From Paraburkholderia sp. Ac-20340 (GTDB taxonomy: Bacteria > Pseudomonadota > Gammaproteobacteria > Burkholderiales > Burkholderiaceae), in contig NZ_JAAGPR010000023.1 in NCBI RefSeq assembly GCF_017104965.1, forward strand, positions 62,001 to 126,000: a stretch of 64,000 nucleotides of DNA, given 5' to 3'. The notes below the pieces were generated by a model. The model worked only from the letters and a program-made list of their open reading frames with translations. It did not search any database and was not told the DNA's origin. Each line of letters opens with the position of its first letter. Position 1 is the stretch's first letter. Positions 1 to 8,757 of the stretch are shown here, piece by piece. The translations under genes and the position numbers were made by a program.

Positions 1-2108
1 TAACGCGCCAGAATGGCGCTTTGCTGTGCGCTGAGCGGCGAGCGCGGTTCCGGGTCGGCCAGCATCGCAGGCGAAGGCGCGAGGCCCACCGAACCTGCGC
101 CGATCATCTGCATGATCTGCGCCGTGCCCGGCATACCGGTTGCCTGACGCTGCTTCCATTGCGCATGATCGCGCTCGAACTGGGCCTGCTGCTTCTTGAG
201 ATCCTGAATCTGCTTGTGGTTCCAGACATCGTCGTCGTCGCCAAGCGGCTTGAACCATGCACGCGAGTCATGCATGAAGCCGTCGTAAAGCGCGCTGATC
301 GCCGCTTCGGGCGGCCCCAGGTTCCAGTCGCTGCGCACTTCGCACCATTGCCGCCACTTTTCCTCGATCTGCTGACGAAAGAAGTCGACGGCAAGCTTTC
401 CGCCGCCGATCGCCGGGCCAACGAAGGGATTCACAGCCAGACTCGCGAGCGCAGGCAATAGCGGCGGCGCAACCAGCGCGACGGACTTCGGGTTTTTCGC
501 CATCTGGTTGTCGATCGCCTTCATGACGTAGTGGCCCACCGTCGGCCCGCCATTTTTCTCGCACTCGAGCAGGTCCTTCCATTCGGCCCTGAGCTCTTCG
601 TTCGCGCTGTCGAGATCGGCGCCATCCTGCGGATAGGCGGCTTTGGCCGCCTTGAAGCCCGGCTGCTCGCGCAGATTGTCGAGCCGCATCCTGCGCCAGC
701 GCAGATAGAGACCGTAGTGCGCGCGCATCAGCCCTGCGGTGCCGTGATCCTGATTGGCGTAGTAGCCCTTGCTCGTGTTGACGTAGTTCGCGAAGGCGGT
801 CTTGAGGGCGGACGAAATGCCGAAAGACGCCGCGACATCGGCACCCGCGCTGATCGCGTCAAGCGGCACACCCGCCACGCGCGCCGCTCGATACATGTCG
901 AGCAAGGGTACCTGCGAAAGCTTGTCCGCATCGCCGGTGCCACGTCCCTGCTCGCCGGGGCCATAGCCGCCGCCGACATCCGAATGCACGCCGGGATAGA
1001 CGATTTCCTCGCGGCCATCCATCGCGCTGTCGATCAGGTCGAGCGGAAACGAGCCGCGTGGTTCATGGGCGGCAACCATATGAACGCAGCGACGCACATA
1101 GGACGGCACCGCCATCAATTCCTTGCGCCCCCAGCCGCCATGTCCGTCGAACACCGTCGCGGCCGTACTCTGGGCAATTCCCACAGAGGCCACCGTATCG
1201 AAGATGCCGAGAAAATCGTACGAGACCGGCACGCCACAGAGCGTGAAATCCGGATCGAGCGCATCGGCGAGCCAGTTCGAGAACGTGCGCGCCTCGGCCG
1301 CACCGCGCGAGAAGCCAAACACGTACAGGCGAATTCGCTGTACTTTCGGCTTGCCATTGACGAGCCGATCGCCCACGCGCGCCTTGAGCGCGGCACAACG
1401 CTCGCGCATTACACGGCGGCGTTTCTCGTCCCATTCGCGCATCGTGCGCGTCCAGTTCGCGATATCGACTTCGCCTTTGAGTTGCGACCAGATGGTGTCG
1501 CGATCCCAACGCAATTCGATACCGTTTTGCTCCGCGGCTATCAGTCTGAGCGCCCCTGCGCCCGAACTGCCACGCGCGTTGATATCGCCGATACTGCCAG
1601 GCTGGGGTGGCGTGCCGCCGAGATCGATGCCTTTGAAGTTGAGGTCGACGCTGATGGATCGCGTGATGTCCTTGTCTTTTTGTTGCAGCGCTTCGCTCAA
1701 GGTCACACCGCAAACGTATTGATGCACGGTGTTGTGGATCTGCAAGAGAGCCCAGTTGATGCGCCCCTCGCCTGCCCATCCCGCCGCGGCACCTGCAGCC
1801 GCCTGCAGGCCGACGCCCTGATCACCGACTTCGTTGACGAACGGCGTGCCCACGCCCGCCACATAGATTGGCTGGTGCCATCGGTCGACCATAAATGCAT
1901 GGAAGAGACGCGAGACGTTGCTGTCTTTCCCTCCCGGACGATCGCGCCCCTCGTTATTGCGCGTCCCATCGAAAAAGACGCCGATGTGAAGCGTCTTGCA
2001 GCAACTCATGCCGTCGTCGTCATGCAGACGCCGAAGGATGGCATCCTGCTCCGCCTTCGTCACAATGTTCACGTCCGGACGCTCGGGCGCGGCGAAGCGA
2101 AAGCTCAT
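1..2108 (-). CDS. tle1: T6SS lipase effector, DUF2235 (Tle1-like), 3' end cut by window
   Basis: An open frame runs from an ATG at 2108 off the left edge, giving 702 codons here, so the C-terminus is missing. Near the N-terminus there is an FFDGTRNN motif, typical of DUF2235. Residues 264-270 read FGFSRGA, a GxSxG nucleophile elbow with Ser267, and GVHSDVGGGY at about 373-382 contains Asp377, another DUF2235 landmark. Proteins of this family include Tle1-type T6SS phospholipases that are delivered into competitors and attack membrane lipids. The start overlaps the end of the upstream DUF3304 lipoprotein by 4 nt (ATGA), so the pair is translationally coupled. DUF4123 and vgrG lie further upstream in the same direction, which supports VgrG-mediated delivery. 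Substrate specificity cannot be read from the sequence. Confidence 0.88.
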   Translation of the reverse strand, partial: MSFRFAAPERPDVNIVTKAEQDAILRRLHDDDGMSCCKTLHIGVFFDGTRNNEGRDRPGGKDSNVSRLFHAFMVDRWHQPIYVAGVGTPFVNEVGDQGVGLQAAAGAAAGWAGEGRINWALLQIHNTVHQYVCGVTLSEALQQKDKDITRSISVDLNFKGIDLGGTPPQPGSIGDINARGSSGAGALRLIAAEQNGIELRWDRDTIWSQLKGEVDIANWTRTMREWDEKRRRVMRERCAALKARVGDRLVNGKPKVQRIRLYVFGFSRGAAEARTFSNWLADALDPDFTLCGVPVSYDFLGIFDTVASVGIAQSTAATVFDGHGGWGRKELMAVPSYVRRCVHMVAAHEPRGSFPLDLIDSAMDGREEIVYPGVHSDVGGGYGPGEQGRGTGDADKLSQVPLLDMYRAARVAGVPLDAISAGADVAASFGISSALKTAFANYVNTSKGYYANQDHGTAGLMRAHYGLYLRWRRMRLDNLREQPGFKAAKAAYPQDGADLDSANEELRAEWKDLLECEKNGGPTVGHYVMKAIDNQMAKNPKSVALVAPPLLPALASLAVNPFVGPAIGGGKLAVDFFRQQIEEKWRQWCEVRSDWNLGPPEAAISALYDGFMHDSRAWFKPLGDDDDVWNHKQIQDLKKQQAQFERDHAQWKQRQATGMPGTAQIMQMIGAGSVGLAPSPAMLADPEPRSPLSAQQSAILAR

Positions 2109-2701
2109 CGCTGACTCCTCTTCTCAGGCGTCAAGCAGTGCGGATCGCTGTTGAGCAGCGCGAAGTGCCCCGGACAAGCCTCGTCGGGCCGCTGCAAACC
2201 TTCGGGAAAGCCTGCGAATCCTGGCGCCCATCTGGACGCATAGACCTTGATCCTGTCGCCCGGCATGAACAGTACCCACAGAAAGCCGTCATAGAACGAT
2301 TCATAGGGCTCGACCTGCACAACCCGTCTCGCCATTGCCACCGGATTCTTCGCGAACATGACGTCATCGCGCCAATCGACGGTCACGGTGATGCCTGGAT
2401 GCCATTTGGCCGGCAACGAAACGCAGCAACTTATGCCGCTGGCACCGCCGTTACGGCGTGCGCGCACTGCGCCATCGCCGACGTCATTCACCTGGAAACG
2501 GCCAATGGGTACATCGGTGTAGTTCAGCGCGCTGATTTTAAGGTCGAGCGTATCGTCGACTCCCGTTGCGCCTGGTGGCGCCGCAACTTGTGCATTCGCC
2601 TGCGAAGAAGATTCAGCTGCGCGCGAACAACCCGCTACGCCCAGCGCAAACGTCAGCATGACGAAGCAGCTAGCTGTTTTCCTGATCAACCCGAATATCA
2701 T
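2105..2701 (-). CDS. DUF3304 lipoprotein, probable immunity protein for the lipase
   Basis: This 198-aa protein has a lipoprotein signal peptide: a basic N-terminus, a hydrophobic stretch and a lipobox ending in GVAGC, which predicts acylation at the Cys in that motif. The rest resembles DUF3304 proteins, which are commonly found beside T6SS lipase effectors. A periplasm-facing lipoprotein encoded directly ahead of, and overlapping, a phospholipase effector fits a Tli-type immunity protein that neutralises the toxin in the cell's own periplasm. That role is inferred from position and localisation. It starts 15 nt after the DUF4123 stop, so it is probably in the vgrG operon. Confidence 0.75.
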   Translation of the reverse strand: MIFGLIRKTASCFVMLTFALGVAGCSRAAESSSQANAQVAAPPGATGVDDTLDLKISALNYTDVPIGRFQVNDVGDGAVRARRNGGASGISCCVSLPAKWHPGITVTVDWRDDVMFAKNPVAMARRVVQVEPYESFYDGFLWVLFMPGDRIKVYASRWAPGFAGFPEGLQRPDEACPGHFALLNSDPHCLTPEKRSQR

Positions 2702-2716
2702 GAACGAATCCTTTTT

Positions 2717-3565
2717 TCAGGCGCCCACGGCCAACGCATCTGATGCGTTCGCCGCCAGCAACCCCGCCGCCTCCAGCGCATCGAGCGCCACACGCGACGC
2801 GCCCGCAACCGTTCCCTCATGCATCGTCCACGCCGCGTTCACACACGCGTGAATCTGCGAAGGCGTGCCCGCCAGCGTGCCGAAACTTTCGGGCCGCTGG
2901 CGTACGTGATAAATCAACGTGTCGATCCTGGCAGCCTCGCGCAGCGCGCCGATCTGCCTTGCGTCGAGTACATAAGGCTTGCCGCTTTCATCCACGGTCT
3001 CACCCGTTTCACCGCGATCCAGCGCGACCAGCGCCCCCGTACGATCGAACATCCACCACGCGTCGATACCCGCGATAAATCGAGCGCGCTGCTGCGCCGT
3101 CAATACATCGAGCCATACCGGCAAACAACGCGTATCAGCGAAACGCACGAGAAACGCCTCGTCGTCTGCGCTTGCCTGCGCCTCCATCTGTCCGCGCAGA
3201 TGCGCAGCCAGCGCCACGCTCGCACACACGCCATGCAGCAGGCTCAACATCGGCCGCCCGGCCGATTCACGCAGCACCACCTCGCAAAGCGCCATGCGTG
3301 CGTCGATATCGTCGGGCAAACGCACGAGACACGGCGAGATCGCCAGCAAATCGTCGCCCTCGTACATGCCTTCGTAAAGCACGACACGCGAATTGGCGTC
3401 GATGTGCGCAGCAAGCCCCTCATGCAATTCGGGCGCGAATGCCATATCGAGAAGCAGATGCCACGCACCCTCGCTCGCGCCGCGTTCGAACAGCTCGCGC
3501 AGGCGCGCCGTCGTATCGTCGCGATACGGATCGATCCAGTCGAACGCTACGTTCTTCACGCTCAC
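2717..3565 (-). CDS. DUF4123 T6SS adaptor/chaperone (Tap/TEC type)
   Basis: A 282-aa protein read from a GTG at 3565. This start is chosen because it overlaps the VgrG stop as GTGA, the usual coupled arrangement. An upstream in-frame ATG at 3616 would lie inside vgrG. The N-terminal half has DUF4123 character (a LLLDMAF-type segment, VVLYEGMYEGDDL, then SPCLVRL). DUF4123 proteins load specific effectors onto their cognate VgrG. Here the gene sits between vgrG and the immunity/effector pair, so the DUF2235 lipase is the likely cargo. The gene lies 15 nt upstream of the DUF3304 gene. Confidence 0.82.
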   Translation of the reverse strand: MSVKNVAFDWIDPYRDDTTARLRELFERGASEGAWHLLLDMAFAPELHEGLAAHIDANSRVVLYEGMYEGDDLLAISPCLVRLPDDIDARMALCEVVLRESAGRPMLSLLHGVCASVALAAHLRGQMEAQASADDEAFLVRFADTRCLPVWLDVLTAQQRARFIAGIDAWWMFDRTGALVALDRGETGETVDESGKPYVLDARQIGALREAARIDTLIYHVRQRPESFGTLAGTPSQIHACVNAAWTMHEGTVAGASRVALDALEAAGLLAANASDALAVGA

Positions 3566-6372
3566 ACCGCCTTGGCCGCGAGCGCACTGCCCGACTGCAT
3601 CGCATGCATCAGACACTCGACGCAGACTTTTTCAGGGAACTGCGGCAGCGGCGTATCCGCCTGTTCCGGGCCTACGAATGCATGCTGCGCGGCATACACG
3701 ACAAACTTGCCCGGACAGCCGAACGTGACGTTCCCGCCTTCAATAGTGATGTGCGCGCCGCCGCTGACCGCGAGATGCACGGTCTTCTTCGCGGCGATCT
3801 GCACGTCCGCGCTCGCGGATGCGAGCCTCACGTCGTCGCGCGCGCGCATCGCAAGCGTGTCCTGCTGCGCCTGCAAGCTCATGCCATCCTTGCCCGCGAT
3901 CACGCTCATACCAACACCCGACGCATTGCCCGCGCCCGCCAGCCAGCCGATGCCCTGGCCGCTATGCACGCGCAACTGGCGCGCGCCGGCAAGGTTGAAA
4001 TCGCCGCCGCTGCCGACGGTCAGCGTCTCGCCCGCGTTCCACTGCAAGGCCTGTCCGGCAATCATCCCGTGACCGCCTTGCGCCTCCACGCCGAGCACGG
4101 CATCGCCGCTATGGGGCAATGTCTCGCCGGTTGCGCGCTGCGAGGCATCGGCGCTGGCCTGCTGGTAGCCGTTCGCGCTCACTGTGGTCGCGAAACTCTG
4201 CGCCAGCGCGTCGAGCGGCGCAGCGCTCGCGTTCAGCGCCGACTGGCCGCTTTGCGTCACGCCACGCTGCGCGGCGAACGGCAGCGTGCCATGCGCGGCC
4301 GCTGCGCTGTCGAAGCGTTTGACCAGCGCGATCTGCCGCGCGAGCAACCCTTGCAATGCCGATACATCGCCCGCCGGCTGTGCCGCACCCGCCGGCGCAT
4401 AGCTGGAGACCAGCACGCCGCGCGTCGCGCGCACCGCGCCATAAGCATCGGAGCGTAACTCCACGCCCTGACCGCGGAAACTGCCGAGGTAGTTGTCGGC
4501 CTGATGGCGCAGATGGCCGATGTTGAGTTGCGTGGCCGCGTGGCTCGTCGACATCTGCATGCGGCCCATGCCGTCGCTGTCGTCCGCGACCAGCTGATTG
4601 TGGCCCTGCCCGTCGAAGCCCTGGCTCTTGAAGCCGGATAACGCCCCGGCATGATTGTGCCCGCCGCCCTGGCGACTCGCGCTGCCGCCCGCGCCATGCC
4701 ACGCGGGGCTCAAACCGCCTGCGAGATTGGCCTGGGCGCTGGGCGCATGATCCGATGCGCGCGTGTACACGCTGTCGTCGAGCGTTTGCGCGGCTGTGCC
4801 GCCAGGCGTCGGCATCACGCCGCCTTCGCCGCGCCCGTTGAACAGACCACCGAGCACGATCGGCCGATGAATCAGCCCGTGATGAAACTGTACGAGTACT
4901 TCGTGGCCGATACGCGGCGTCTGTTGCAGCCCGTGCCCTTCGCTCGCGAGACGCTGTACCGCACGCACCGGATACGTACCGGTATCGCCCACCTCCTGCC
5001 AGTGAAAACGCAGGCGCAAACGACCCTGTGCATCGGTATGCACAGGCCCGGTCGCGCCAGCCTGCGCCTCGCCCTGCGGACCGACGACGATGGCGGTCTG
5101 CGCGCCCAGCGCCGTGGCCGCAGGATTGAGGCGCTGGCCCGTGCCGTCGGCGAGCGTGGGCCGCCAGACTTGTGTGCGGGGCACCGCATCGAAACGGTTC
5201 GCGTAGCCGCCGGCCTTCGCCTGCTTGAGCAAACGCGCGTCCAGTCCCGTGGCAGGCAGCGCTGCAGCGTGTTGCTCCAGCGCCGACAGCACGGCCTCAG
5301 GCAGGTTGTTGATGCCGATGTGATCGATACGCGTAAGCAGCAGCGCTTCGGGCGCCTGAGCGTCGCTCTGCGACGTGAGCCAGGACGCGCTCGCCATCTT
5401 CATCGCGCAGCCCGCGCGCGCCGTGCGCAACGTGCCGATACCGGTCCAGATCTGCGCTTGCGACAGCATCGCCTGCGCATGGCGCTGCGCGGTTTCCTGC
5501 GCCTCGCGCAGACTGTCGAAGGCCTCTGGCCCGACATCGTCGTAAAGCTCGCGCGCGCCATCGGCACGGCGCAGGCTCGCGCTCGCGGTCTTCGCCTGGT
5601 TGGCGCGATAGTCGCTGCTGATCAGCGTGACGCGATCGGCGGTCAGCGAAAGCGATTGCCCGATGCCGACGATCATGTCGTCCGCGCTCGTATTCATACC
5701 GCTCAATTGGCGCGGCACGCCGCCGAGCCGCGCCGACGTTTCGTCCTCGGCGAGCTGCGTGCTGTCGTCGAAAATCAGCATCGTGTGGCCGGCCGGCGCT
5801 TCGTCATCCTCGATAAAGCAGAAACCGAGACCCGCCTCGGCCAGCAAGTGCCGCACGAACGCGTAGTGCGTATGCGTGCGGTACTGCACGCGAAATGGAC
5901 TCGCGCCCAGCGTTTCGATACGCCGGTCCGCATCGGCGGTGAAACGCCAGCTCGCGATATCGGCATAAGGCGCGAACACCGCGTCGAGCACATCCGCCAC
6001 GGTCTGCTTCATGAAAGTGCGCTGATCTCGCGCATGTTCGAGCACGGCCAGCCACGGCACGAGTTGCAGCCGGTAGCGCGCGACCCCGGCGTCAAAACCC
6101 AGACATTCGGCCTGCGCCACCAGCCCGCTGCGCACTGCACTGCTGCCGTCGGCCAGCGTCGTGCGAATCAATGCGCGCTGCCCGAGCATCGCTTCGAGAT
6201 CCAGCGATGGGTTTGTGGCGAGCGTATGAACGTCCCATTCGAAGTTAGCGGAAAGCGCTTCATGACCGTACCAGCGCTCGATTTGCATTGCCGCAAGCGC
6301 GCCTTCGCCTTCCAGCGAATACAGCCGATTGAATGCGTTAAAAAACGACGCCAATTCAGTAATAACGCTCAT
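3562..6372 (-). CDS. vgrG: type VI secretion tip protein VgrG (TssI)
   Basis: This 936-aa spike protein has the standard VgrG order: an N-terminal gp27-like half (about 1-380), a gp5 OB-fold containing GRLRLRFHWQEVGDTGTYPV and the following RIGHEVLVQFHHG segment (about 430-520), then a Gly/Gln/Asn-rich linker of the T6SS_Vgr type with DGMGRMQMSTSHAATQLNIG. The C-terminal part (about 690-880) resembles the DUF2345 beta-helix extension, ending in KFVVYAAQHAFVGP. No extra enzymatic domain is obvious, so this looks like a carrier rather than a self-armed VgrG. It heads the minus-strand operon vgrG-DUF4123-DUF3304-DUF2235. The PAAR gene that would cap it is divergent, about 490 bp away. Confidence 0.95.
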   Translation of the reverse strand: MSVITELASFFNAFNRLYSLEGEGALAAMQIERWYGHEALSANFEWDVHTLATNPSLDLEAMLGQRALIRTTLADGSSAVRSGLVAQAECLGFDAGVARYRLQLVPWLAVLEHARDQRTFMKQTVADVLDAVFAPYADIASWRFTADADRRIETLGASPFRVQYRTHTHYAFVRHLLAEAGLGFCFIEDDEAPAGHTMLIFDDSTQLAEDETSARLGGVPRQLSGMNTSADDMIVGIGQSLSLTADRVTLISSDYRANQAKTASASLRRADGARELYDDVGPEAFDSLREAQETAQRHAQAMLSQAQIWTGIGTLRTARAGCAMKMASASWLTSQSDAQAPEALLLTRIDHIGINNLPEAVLSALEQHAAALPATGLDARLLKQAKAGGYANRFDAVPRTQVWRPTLADGTGQRLNPAATALGAQTAIVVGPQGEAQAGATGPVHTDAQGRLRLRFHWQEVGDTGTYPVRAVQRLASEGHGLQQTPRIGHEVLVQFHHGLIHRPIVLGGLFNGRGEGGVMPTPGGTAAQTLDDSVYTRASDHAPSAQANLAGGLSPAWHGAGGSASRQGGGHNHAGALSGFKSQGFDGQGHNQLVADDSDGMGRMQMSTSHAATQLNIGHLRHQADNYLGSFRGQGVELRSDAYGAVRATRGVLVSSYAPAGAAQPAGDVSALQGLLARQIALVKRFDSAAAAHGTLPFAAQRGVTQSGQSALNASAAPLDALAQSFATTVSANGYQQASADASQRATGETLPHSGDAVLGVEAQGGHGMIAGQALQWNAGETLTVGSGGDFNLAGARQLRVHSGQGIGWLAGAGNASGVGMSVIAGKDGMSLQAQQDTLAMRARDDVRLASASADVQIAAKKTVHLAVSGGAHITIEGGNVTFGCPGKFVVYAAQHAFVGPEQADTPLPQFPEKVCVECLMHAMQSGSALAAKAV

Positions 6373-6645
6373 GCAATTCCCGCTTCTCAGGATCTGACGT
6401 TCTTCTAGTTGAATTTAATAATCCGAAGGTAAAGGCACGAGCGTAGGCTATCGCACACCGCCCCGCGTACAACGCCCCGGATAGCGCAATTCCCCCGCAC
6501 GATCTCAGGGAAAAATCAAATTAAACCAGACACCTAGCGCTATTTTCATGCACAATGGATAACCAAACCCTACAAATATTACATCGATGAGATTCTAGAT
6601 CAGCATATCGTTTTCGGCTACTGAAAAACCATCCTTCTTTAAAGC

Positions 6646-6673
6646 TTGACGCATCGACATTGAACGCGATAAT
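6646..6673 (+). promoter_or_regulatory. sigma70-type promoter upstream of the PAAR gene
   Basis: TTGACG at 6646-6651 and GATAAT at 6668-6673, spaced 16 bp, form a good -35/-10 pair reading rightwards. It would leave a leader of about 185 nt before the PAAR gene. The surrounding region 6373-6864 is clearly more AT-rich than the flanking genes and holds nothing else I can identify. No equally good match was seen for vgrG on the other strand. Confidence 0.55.
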
Positions 6674-6864
6674 GGCAGGCAGCAAATCCGGCAATCAGCC
6701 ATCGATACAATCTTTTATTATATTTTCAGGCAATAAATACCGGACCGACCATTCAATTCCGGTTTAAAGAAGCGCGTAGCCAGTAAATTCGCCCGTTTTC
6801 GGCGGCGCATTCCCGTTCAATCGCTGCACACGTCGCGTCACCCGCCCTGCAAGGAGACCCATTC

Positions 6865-7122
6865 ATGTCGAAGCCCTTCATCGTTCTGGGCGACAAGCAC
6901 AGCCATGGCGGCAGCGTCACGAGCGCTTCGGCCGTGTCGTCGGTGAAGAACCGTGGAATCGCTCGCCGCAACGACACGGTCAGTTGCCCGATTCACGGCT
7001 CGAACCATATCGCCGAAGGCGACGACACAATGAGCGTGCAAGGCGAAGCCGTTGCACGCGACGGCCACAAGACGGCCTGCGGCGCGACGCTGATCGCGAG
7101 CCAGTCGGCCGGCAGCGACTGA
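6865..7122 (+). CDS. PAAR-domain T6SS spike-tip protein
   Basis: A small 85-aa protein with an AAGGAGA ribosome site ahead of the ATG. It has the PAAR pattern: a Gly-rich start (VLGDKHSHGGSVTSAS), then VKNRGIARRNDTVSCPIHG, IAEGDDTMSVQGE and DGHKTACGATLI, with His/Cys residues placed for the metal site at the cone tip. PAAR proteins sharpen the VgrG trimer and can carry effectors. At 85 aa this one is a bare PAAR domain. It is divergent from vgrG and is followed after 65 nt by the beta-ketoacyl-synthase-like membrane protein. Confidence 0.88.
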   Translation: MSKPFIVLGDKHSHGGSVTSASAVSSVKNRGIARRNDTVSCPIHGSNHIAEGDDTMSVQGEAVARDGHKTACGATLIASQSAGSD

Positions 7123-7187
7123 CGCGCGCGAAGCAAACGCGCCATACAAGCGATTCGAATCGCATCGAACACGGGGTGACGACAGGG

Positions 7188-8558
7188 ATGATCAAGGCGT
7201 TGCGCAGGACGGCATCAGTGGCCGTGACCTTTATTGTCGTGTGGACGGCGCTCTATTTCTGGTGGCGATCCACGTGGCATCAGCCCAGCCAACGGGAGTT
7301 GATACTCTGCGGCATTGCCCTGCCGATCGCTTTGACCGTCGGCATCGCGGTGGCGCGTGCGCTTCTCCAACAGCGCAAGACGCCGCCCGATGCACAGCAA
7401 CATGACGCTGCAGCTACGGCATCCACGTCCACGACGACCGCGCCGCCCGACGCAACGCAGACACTCACCGCCGCGCTGATCGACAGCAGCGTGCGAGTGC
7501 CCGCAGGCGCGACCACGGCGGAGGTCCTGCTTGCTGCGCAAGCGTATCGCGCGCTCGGCTTGCACCCCGATCTCGAACGTCCCGATGGCAGCGGCGTATT
7601 TGCAGGCAGCGTCGAAGCGCTCTCGCTCGATCGCTTCGACACGGAACTGCTTGCATCGGCCCAACACGAAACACTGCGCGACGAGCACTGGCGTGCGCTG
7701 GCGCTCGCGGCCGATGCGCTGGACGAACTGCTCGAACGCCACGCCGCGCTCTCGAATCCCACGCCCGACACCCCGCCGCTAAAACTGCATCTGCTGGTGC
7801 CGATACGCTGGCAGCACGAAGCGGCCACGCTAGCGGCATGGCTCGAAACACACGCGGCGCAGGAGCGCGTGCCGCCAGGACTGGCGCAAGCGCAATTGCA
7901 TGTGATCGCGAATCCGGTCCAGGGCTGCATGGTTGTCGACGAGGTCATTCAGGCCTTGCACCTGCTGCCTGGGAGCGAGCCGCACGTCGTACTGGCTTTC
8001 GATTCATGCGCGACGCAACAGGCCGTGAATGTGCTCGCACGCGAGGGACGCCTTTACGGACACGACCGGCCCGACGGCGAGGTGCCAGGCGAAGGCGCAT
8101 GCGCGCTGTTGCTCGCGCGTCCCGACACACCGCTGGCCATGCAGGCACCGCGTCTGCATCGGCTCGTGGCGGCTCAGCATGTGCCAGACGGCGCCACGAA
8201 GAGCACGCTCGATCATGTGCTGGAAAAAGCGCGCGCGCAGTTCGCCCCTCTTTACCCCGGGAATGCGCCCTATGGTCTGATCAGCGACGCCGATCAGCGC
8301 AACGCCACGCGCAGCGAAATCGTGACGATCGCCGAACGTACCTGGCAGGACGAAGCGCCCGCGCGCAGCAGTCATTTAGGCCTTGCCAACGGCGCAAGCG
8401 GCACGGCGCTCGCACTGGTGACGCTCGCGGTCGCGGCGCAGCGCGCCAACGACACATGCCAGCCGATCTTCGCCGCAACACTCAGCGACCCGCTCGCCCG
8501 CGCAGCGATCCTTGTTGCGCCTGGTGTGCTGGCGACGCCTTTGCCGGACACGGCGTAG
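7188..8558 (+). CDS. membrane-anchored, degenerate beta-ketoacyl-synthase-like protein beside the T6SS PAAR gene
   Basis: The start is the ATG at 7188, with GACAGGG just upstream; earlier in-frame starts would overlap the PAAR gene. The 456-aa product has two hydrophobic segments (about 10-27 and 38-60), a low-complexity Thr/Ala/Pro linker (about 66-95) and a soluble part of about 360 residues. HVVLAFDSCATQQAV (266-280) and GHDRPDGEVPGEGACALLLA (291-310) resemble the nucleophile-elbow and GEGA regions of ketosynthases. I do not see the full Cys-His-His arrangement, so catalysis is doubtful. I recall similar proteins next to T6SS genes in Burkholderia, but the function is unknown. It could act on lipid or acyl groups, or serve as a structural or immunity partner. 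Confidence 0.6.
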   Translation: MIKALRRTASVAVTFIVVWTALYFWWRSTWHQPSQRELILCGIALPIALTVGIAVARALLQQRKTPPDAQQHDAAATASTSTTTAPPDATQTLTAALIDSSVRVPAGATTAEVLLAAQAYRALGLHPDLERPDGSGVFAGSVEALSLDRFDTELLASAQHETLRDEHWRALALAADALDELLERHAALSNPTPDTPPLKLHLLVPIRWQHEAATLAAWLETHAAQERVPPGLAQAQLHVIANPVQGCMVVDEVIQALHLLPGSEPHVVLAFDSCATQQAVNVLAREGRLYGHDRPDGEVPGEGACALLLARPDTPLAMQAPRLHRLVAAQHVPDGATKSTLDHVLEKARAQFAPLYPGNAPYGLISDADQRNATRSEIVTIAERTWQDEAPARSSHLGLANGASGTALALVTLAVAAQRANDTCQPIFAATLSDPLARAAILVAPGVLATPLPDTA

Positions 8559-8634
8559 AGATCACGAAACTTCTCCGCCCGTTAATTCGTATTCCTTTAT
8601 TTATATTATTACGAGGTGGATGGAAAAATTTGGG

Positions 8635-8727
8635 CGGAAAGCAGACAGAGTCGAACTGTCCCAGGAACGGCTGACGTCCCCAACTGGATTTGAAGTCCAG
8701 CCGCACCACCGGATGCGATTGCCTTCC
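8635..8727 (-). tRNA. selC: tRNA-Sec (anticodon UCA)
   Basis: On the minus strand, an 8-bp acceptor stem pairs GGAAGGCA with TGCTTTCC (one G-U pair). There is an anticodon stem-loop CTGGACTTCAAATCCAG with UCA in the loop, a long variable arm and a TTCGACTC T-loop. The 8-bp acceptor, long extra arm and UCA identify tRNA-Sec. It lies 30 nt downstream of selB, on the same strand as the selenocysteine formate dehydrogenase that needs it. The bases after the discriminator G read CCC then A, so the CCA tail does not look exactly encoded. Confidence 0.95.
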
Positions 8728-8757
8728 CTTGCACAACGATCGAGACACAAAACAAAA

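Noticed and set aside
3562..7122. Prophage tail module
   Set aside because: VgrG and PAAR resemble tail spikes, but with DUF4123 and a lipase and without other phage genes the T6SS explanation is sufficient.
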